The notes under the pieces are model-generated. The model worked only from the letters and a program-made list of their open reading frames with translations. It made no database searches and was not told where the DNA came from. Shown piece by piece: positions 58,845 through 64,000 of a stretch of 64,000 nucleotides of DNA. Source of the DNA: Ignavibacteriales bacterium (GTDB lineage Bacteria > Bacteroidota > Ignavibacteria > Ignavibacteriales > Ignavibacteriaceae); assembly GCA_016709765.1 (NCBI GenBank), contig JADJMD010000013.1, positions 124,001 to 188,000 of the forward strand. The letters are read 5' to 3'. The translations under genes and the position numbers were made by a program. Numbering within the stretch: the stretch's first letter is position 1; every line of letters begins with the position of its first letter.

Positions 58845-58877
58845 AAAACTCCTACCATTTTATTTGATAGGAGTTTT
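58845..58877 (-). terminator. Rho-independent terminator of the large YCF48/T9SS gene
   Basis: Stem AAAACTCCTA/TAGGAGTTTT (10 bp) with a 13-base loop, followed on the minus strand by a T run that starts in the stem (TTTTTTTC). It begins 16 bases after the stop codon at 58893. Confidence 0.82.
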
Positions 58878-58892
58878 CCAGAAAATATGGCC

Positions 58893-61800
58893 TTATTTCA
58901 CAAGTAACATCTTCTTGACCGAAACAAAATTGTCAGTCCTTAACTCATAGATATATATTCCTGTTGCTACATTTTGTGCATTCCATCGATAGCTATACTT
59001 TCCGGCTTCTAATGCTGTATTGACCAACTCTGATACCTTTTCTCCCAATGCATTGTAAATAGATAACCGCACGTTATTGACATTCTCTGGTAATAAAAAC
59101 TCAATTACTGTATTTGGATTAAATGGATTTGGATAGTTCTGATGCAAAGCATATTCTGTTGGAACTACTTTAACCTCTACCACAGCTGAGTATTCATATT
59201 TACCATCATTGTCCATTTGCTTTAATCTATATTGGAAATTGGTTGCTTCAATTAGCTTGTTATCTGTAAATGAATATTGTTTTTGTGAACTACTGTTACC
59301 ATTGCCTTCTACAAATCCAATCTTCTTCCAGGTTTCATTAGTCTTTCTTTCAACATCAAATCCATAATTATTTGTTTCTGTTTTAGTTTCCCACTTAAGC
59401 ATTATTTGATCTGTTTTAGCTGTTGCTGTAAATGAGGATAGTTCTACTGGTAAAGGATCATCAGTAGAGCCAATTGCAAATTCAGAAAATGAATTAAATA
59501 AAACGATACTCTCAAAATTCTCTCCAGAAACAAATCCGCCAATATTTTCCCAAGCATCACCCGGGTTAGTTCTTTTAAGCCATACGAGTTTAGATGCATC
59601 TGTAACACCGCGTAGTGTTGAAATAGGAACTATTATTTTACCATTATTAAAGTTTATCGCAGGAGAAGATACTTGCCAATAATACTCACTTACAAAATCA
59701 ATTCCTGCTGGTGGGGTTCCAAAGACTGGAGACTCATAAGGATAAAAGTTAACGGAAATATTATCAGCTGTGGTCACATTCATAGATATATCGATATTGG
59801 TTTCAAGAAAATCAATAATTCGCTGACCTAAATTTGCGTATTGGATTATGTTGCAAAAATGCCAAATTATAAAATTATTAGCACTTTCATCATAGACACT
59901 GGAATTTGACGCGTCTTCAATTTTAACTTTACAATTAAAATTAAGAAACCAATTTAAAGTTGGAACCGTCCAGCTATAATTGCCACTGCTTGCGTCTACA
60001 TTTGTTGCTATTGTATTCCAGTCACCGCCACCATTTGTTGAATAATATAAGTTGACATTAGAGATATTTTCACTTGTCCAGGTTATATTCCTTTGCCAAC
60101 CTGATTTCCAAACCTCTCCACCATTTGGTGAAGTCAATGACAATATTGGCTCGACTGAATAATTAAACATTGTACCACTTGCTCCACCAACCCAGCCCGT
60201 GTATTCGTCGACGAAGAATGCACTATTTCCAATACCTAAACCAACATTAAGTGCGTTCCAACTATCACCAAAATTAGTTGTCTTATATACTGTTCCTTCA
60301 GAAGTATAACCCCAGATTGTTGTTGAATTTATAAAGTTGATAGATCGAAGTAAAGGACCACTTTTGGCACTCCAGGTTTCACCACCATCGGTTGAAACTA
60401 ATATGTCCCCTCCTCCGACACACATTCCAACATTTTGATCAAAAAATTTAATATTGGAACCTGTCAAACTCGATTTACTATTCCAGGTTTCTCCACCATC
60501 TGTAGATTTTAATATACCGCCTGGACCAGCAGACCAACCATTATAAAAATCCGAAAAGTAGATACTTGAACTATTGACCGAACTTTTCTTCTCCAGAGTA
60601 ACACCACCATCAGTTGACTTATAAATTCCATATTGAGAACTGCTACTATAATCACTCGTTACCCAGCCTGTATCTTGATTAATAAAAAATACTGAAGAAA
60701 AATCACCACCAGGATATATCGAAACCCAATTCTCCCCTCCATCTGTCGTTCGGAAAATTCCCGCTCCCGTTTCTTGAGGAATTGAATGGGATTTAGCAAG
60801 CCATCCTAACGATTCATTTATAAAATAAAAACAACGTGAATAGCTGTCGATACTTTGGGCATCCAACTGAGTTTTCCATTGTTTTCCACCGTTGGTTGTT
60901 TTTAATATCACTCCCTTATAAGGATTTCCCCAACGAGTTCCTCCAGCCCAACCAATATTTTTATCTACAAAATAAACAGATTGGACGTTATCATTCGTCC
61001 CGCTTAACAATCGCGACCAATAAGTATCACTCTCTGCTTTCAAGTAAATCAGCCCGCTTGAACCAACTGCTAATCCAGTTCCATTTTGTGTTACAAAAAC
61101 AGATAATAATGAATGTTCCACCCAACTTCTTTGGTACTTCCAGGTTATTCCACCATCAGTAGTTGAATAAATATAATTGTCCATTCCAGTCCATCTTACA
61201 TACCAGCCGTTATCTGTATCACTGAAACAAATAGAAGTAATTCCAGCAGTATATGGATAAACACTAAGCTGTTCTTTAACATCTATCTCATTTAGTTTTG
61301 ATGGAAATTGTGATAAAGATGAATTCCAAGTATCTCCTCCATCTGTTGTCTTGTATAAAAAACCACTATAATCACCCCCACCAATAAACCCTGTACTTGC
61401 ATCAATAAATTCAACAGCAAGACATTTGCCACTCGTTCGAGGAAATCCACTTGACTTATCAATCCAAGTGGCTCCACCATCTGTTGTTTTAATCACTGAA
61501 TGTGTTTCATTCACTTCTCCAGCAGCGTAGCCAATATAAGCATCAATAAAATCCATTGAGTATAAATCATTAGTCGTTCCAGAAGATAGGTTTGTCCAGG
61601 ATGAACCACCATTAGTGGTCTTTATTATTGTGCCTCCAAATCCTACAGCATAACCAATATTAGTATCATAAAAATAAATATCTGATAGATGTTCCGTCGT
61701 ACCACTTAGCTGCACCTCCCAATTAGCTCCTCCATCAATAGTATTAAGTATTAGTCCTCCTTCTCCACATATCCAGCCATTGTTTTGATCAACGAACGTT

Positions 61801-62033
61801 ACTGATTTTAGAATAGAAGTTGTTCCGCTATTTTGTAAAATCCATTCATCACCAGCATTAGTAGTCTTTTTTATAAAACCACCTGATCCAACAATCCAAC
61901 CTGTATTATTGTCTACAAAAAAAGTAGACCAAAGGTCATTGACATCCGGGACAGGATTTTGGTTTACCCATTGGGGGTATGTGTTAAAGGATGAAAGAAT
62001 AAATACAAACGTATATAGATATAACTTTTTCAT
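58893..62033 (-). CDS. Large YCF48/BNR-repeat surface protein with T9SS type A sorting tail
   Basis: 1046-residue secreted protein. The signal peptide (MKKLYLYTFVFILSSFNTYP) is followed by about fourteen YCF48-like propeller repeats (for example GGFIKKTTNAGDEWILQNSG and FYNGWSAGPGGILKSTDGGE). An Ig-like domain follows (LTSPNGGEVWKSGWQRNITW, about residues 625-710), then an unassigned region, a fibronectin-like segment (PVELSSFTATAKTDQIMLKW) and a T9SS tail (HQNYPNPFNPNTVIEFLLPE ... VSVKKMLLVK). The start is set at 62033 because GTGAGGG lies just upstream and the signal peptide begins there; 62057 is an alternative. It is not closely similar in sequence to the other two YCF48 genes. Confidence 0.88.
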   Translation of the reverse strand: MKKLYLYTFVFILSSFNTYPQWVNQNPVPDVNDLWSTFFVDNNTGWIVGSGGFIKKTTNAGDEWILQNSGTTSILKSVTFVDQNNGWICGEGGLILNTIDGGANWEVQLSGTTEHLSDIYFYDTNIGYAVGFGGTIIKTTNGGSSWTNLSSGTTNDLYSMDFIDAYIGYAAGEVNETHSVIKTTDGGATWIDKSSGFPRTSGKCLAVEFIDASTGFIGGGDYSGFLYKTTDGGDTWNSSLSQFPSKLNEIDVKEQLSVYPYTAGITSICFSDTDNGWYVRWTGMDNYIYSTTDGGITWKYQRSWVEHSLLSVFVTQNGTGLAVGSSGLIYLKAESDTYWSRLLSGTNDNVQSVYFVDKNIGWAGGTRWGNPYKGVILKTTNGGKQWKTQLDAQSIDSYSRCFYFINESLGWLAKSHSIPQETGAGIFRTTDGGENWVSIYPGGDFSSVFFINQDTGWVTSDYSSSSQYGIYKSTDGGVTLEKKSSVNSSSIYFSDFYNGWSAGPGGILKSTDGGETWNSKSSLTGSNIKFFDQNVGMCVGGGDILVSTDGGETWSAKSGPLLRSINFINSTTIWGYTSEGTVYKTTNFGDSWNALNVGLGIGNSAFFVDEYTGWVGGASGTMFNYSVEPILSLTSPNGGEVWKSGWQRNITWTSENISNVNLYYSTNGGGDWNTIATNVDASSGNYSWTVPTLNWFLNFNCKVKIEDASNSSVYDESANNFIIWHFCNIIQYANLGQRIIDFLETNIDISMNVTTADNISVNFYPYESPVFGTPPAGIDFVSEYYWQVSSPAINFNNGKIIVPISTLRGVTDASKLVWLKRTNPGDAWENIGGFVSGENFESIVLFNSFSEFAIGSTDDPLPVELSSFTATAKTDQIMLKWETKTETNNYGFDVERKTNETWKKIGFVEGNGNSSSQKQYSFTDNKLIEATNFQYRLKQMDNDGKYEYSAVVEVKVVPTEYALHQNYPNPFNPNTVIEFLLPENVNNVRLSIYNALGEKVSELVNTALEAGKYSYRWNAQNVATGIYIYELRTDNFVSVKKMLLVK

Positions 62034-62262
62034 TTTGCCCTCACAAAAGTTAAGCACAACTTAAAAATAATAAATAGTAAAATCAAAAATCGAAAGTCAA
62101 TTAGTATTAATCAACTATTAGCAATTGATTTTGAGTTAAATAAAAGGGTTAGTCAATCATCATACCATTATAATATGCAACTAAATCAAGTAATATGGAT
62201 ATTATTATCGTCTTCTTAAACAAACAGTATCATTATGAGAGAATAAAATATTTTTTAAAAGG

Positions 62263-62283
62263 GTGACCGTCTTCTTAGGTCAC
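62263..62283 (-). terminator. Hairpin terminator overlapping the stop codon of the DUF362-like gene
   Basis: Stem GTGACC/GGTCAC with a 9-base loop; on the minus strand it is followed by CCTTTTAAAAAATATTTT. The stop TGA lies inside the stem. The T run is short and interrupted, so strength is uncertain. Confidence 0.5.
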
Positions 62284-64000
62284 TTCATCAAAACCATTTT
62301 CTTTGTTTCAGTAAATTCTCCCGCTACAATTCTATAAATGTATATTCCGCTCGGTAAACTTTGTGTATTTAACTCTATTTCATATACACCAGGTTTCTTT
62401 TCCTCCTCAAGTAAAGTTAATAATTCGGCTCCAAGTATGTCGAAGATTTTAATAACTACTTTACTCTCCTTCGCAATTTCGTATCTAATTTTTGTATTTG
62501 GGTTAAATGGATTTGGATAGTTCTGTCTAAGAACAAATATTCCTGGCGGGATTAAGATCAACCTTTATAATATTTGAATAAGAATGGCTTCCATTTAAAT
62601 CTAACTGTTTAAGTCTATAATAATTTTCGTTACTAGTTAAAGCTTCATCTCTGTAACTATATGTTTTGGCGTCGGTGGTAGTTCCAAAACCAGGAACAAA
62701 TGCTATCTTATCAAATGTCACTCTGTCATTACTTCTCTCAACCTGAAAACCAAAATTATTCGTTTCAGTTGATGTTCTCCAATTTAAAATCACATCGCCA
62801 TTATCTACATCAGCAGAGAATGATGTAAGCTCAACTGGAATAATTGAAAGATTATAAACTGATATTTCGGAAGAATCTATAGTAACCGCAAAACCAGAAT
62901 CGTGCATACAGTTTATCCAATTATTTAAGCATACATTATACTCACCACCAACATTATCTGGATTGGTTTTTTCCGGATAGTATGCTATGGGTGTTAGCAT
63001 ATATTTAGAAGCATACCAGGAGGCTGCAAAAGGGTCGGTAGAACCCAATAGCATATTAAGTTGTACGGCATCACTACCATAATTACGTTCTGGATTGGCC
63101 CAGGCTGCATCAATTATTGTTAGTTCTGGAAATGTAACTTGCATTACTTTTGCAGGTAGTGCATATTCACTGAACATATAGTCAAAGTGCATAGGACCAT
63201 CACCTCCATATCGTTCGTCCTGATATGCAACAGTAAGAACTCCTATCCAATTCTTTATTGCTAATGTTGCACCAGTCCAACCGTGGGCTTTTAAGACAGG
63301 AAAATCAACTATGCATAAACGATCGTGATTATATGTTTGAGTAGTCGCATTCCAGATTCCATTTTTTAATGATATATAATGATTGCCGGATGGTGATTGG
63401 AACTTTGGATAAGTAATTTTAGAGGCCGGGTCATAAGGATATCCATCATTATAATCACCATCAGAATATTCTGTTACTACATTATTCATTATGTTTTTCC
63501 ACTCGAATAAATAAACAGGATATCCCTTAGAATGAAAAGTATTTATAACATCAAGAATACATTGATTTGGATCTTCTGAATTATTATCGTCTTCTCCGGT
63601 CGATGCCCATTGTGTATTATCACCTACGAGAATTTCACCGGTGAATCCATCAGGATGATTTAGTATTTGCCATATTACTCCTTTAATCCTATCCGTGCTT
63701 GTAGTGTTTCTAAAATCCCACTGAAAACTTCCTTTTATTATCACAATATCATCTGAGCCAACAATACCAAAAGGTCTGGAAGATGTTCTGTGTAAATAAG
63801 TACCTTGCGTCTCCATCAACCGAAACAGACTGTCAATTGCAGGATCAACCAGATACTCATCCGGTACGGTAGTGTCACCGGCAGCTAAAGAACCAGCCGT
63901 TGGTGGAATTTCGTCCATTACAAAAACCTTTGATACTGGATTATTTACTTCCCAGGTAGGTAGTGATTGAGGTAGAATGTTAACAGTTAAGAGTAATTCA
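62280..64000 (-). CDS. DUF362-like secreted protein with T9SS tail, one frameshift, N-terminus beyond window
   Basis: Partial gene: the frame is open to the window edge (WEVNNPVSKVFVMDEIPPTA), so the true start is outside. The middle has the DUF362-like pattern of redox/ferredoxin-associated proteins without visible Fe-S cysteines: DIVIIKGSFQWDFRN, IVDFPVLKAHGWTGATLAIK, NWIGVLTVAYQDERYGGDGP and TIIDAAWANPERNYGSDAVQ. Then a fibronectin-like segment (PVELTSFSADVDNGDVILNW) and a T9SS tail (RQNYPNPFNPNTKIRYEIAK ... ETKKMVLMK). The frame breaks at 62548-62550: removing one G from GGG turns NPARNICS-stop into NPPGIFVLRQNYPNP. The function of the family is not established. Confidence 0.82.

Larger units (their letters stand above)
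58399..58892. other. Intergenic region between two YCF48-repeat genes
   Basis: No gene. It contains the shared upstream element at 58460-58501 near its left side and the terminator of the next gene at its right end. The middle is AT-rich with no feature I can support. Confidence 0.5.

Noticed and set aside
1..64000. Defence islands, integrases, toxin-antitoxin pairs, tRNA genes
   Set aside because: None of the coding or non-coding stretches shows the motifs or folds required.

Overview
The window is AT-rich DNA from a member of the Bacteroidota/Chlorobiota/Ignavibacteriota (FCB) group, most likely an Ignavibacteria-type organism. This is inferred from many secreted proteins ending in type IX secretion (T9SS) type A sorting tails (the QNYPNPFNPST... 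motif and a final KKMILLK-like end), an OmpA protein with thrombospondin type 3 repeats, a carboxypeptidase-regulatory/TonB receptor, and a Bacteroidota-like TAnnTTTG promoter motif. No rRNA, tRNA, CRISPR array or transposase was seen.

Layout. 1-11 kb is housekeeping and envelope: aquaporin Z (cut by the edge), the MeaB GTPase, a small MITE-like element, a T9SS thioredoxin-like/PKD protein, a frameshifted TonB-dependent receptor, a NatAB-like ABC exporter, an OmpA/TSP3 protein and a 56-residue membrane protein. 11-41 kb is a surface polysaccharide locus in two divergent arms. The left arm (minus strand, 11.1-17.7 kb) has a WbpD-like acetyltransferase, a WbpB-like dehydrogenase, a polyprenyl-phosphate sugar transferase, a WbpE-like aminotransferase and two SDR sugar epimerases, plus a remnant of a second aminotransferase. 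The right arm (plus strand, 18.5-40.8 kb) has a Wza-like export protein, a Wzc tyrosine autokinase, an acetyltransferase, an acyl carrier protein, two asparagine-synthase-type amidotransferases, an NAD-synthetase-like enzyme, a VOC protein, a deacetylase-glycosyltransferase fusion, two GT2 and one GT4 glycosyltransferases, two FemAB-type transferases, a Wzy/WaaL-like polymerase or ligase, a Wzx flippase and a second polysaccharide deacetylase. Together these describe a Wzx/Wzy-dependent exopolysaccharide, probably with diacetamido-uronic acid residues and with amide or aminoacyl decoration.

40.8-64 kb is a minus-strand island of secreted surface proteins: parallel beta-helix/discoidin proteins (two copies that share an apparently identical 2.2 kb segment but carry different sorting tails, and a third decayed copy), YCF48/BNR-repeat proteins, a secreted polysaccharide deacetylase and a DUF362-like protein. 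Three of these end in a dockerin-like EF-hand module in place of a T9SS tail. A gene pair has been duplicated (49.3-52.3 kb versus 54.8-58.4 kb), and one copy runs through about 600 bases of homopolymer-rich sequence that look like corrupted consensus.

Several genes are interrupted by single-base indels, mostly in short homopolymers, so sequencing or assembly error should be considered before calling them pseudogenes. The points most worth following up are the tail-swapped identical repeat, the ACP/amidotransferase/NadE-like/VOC module in the polysaccharide locus, an apparent ATT start codon, and the dockerin-like C-terminal module.
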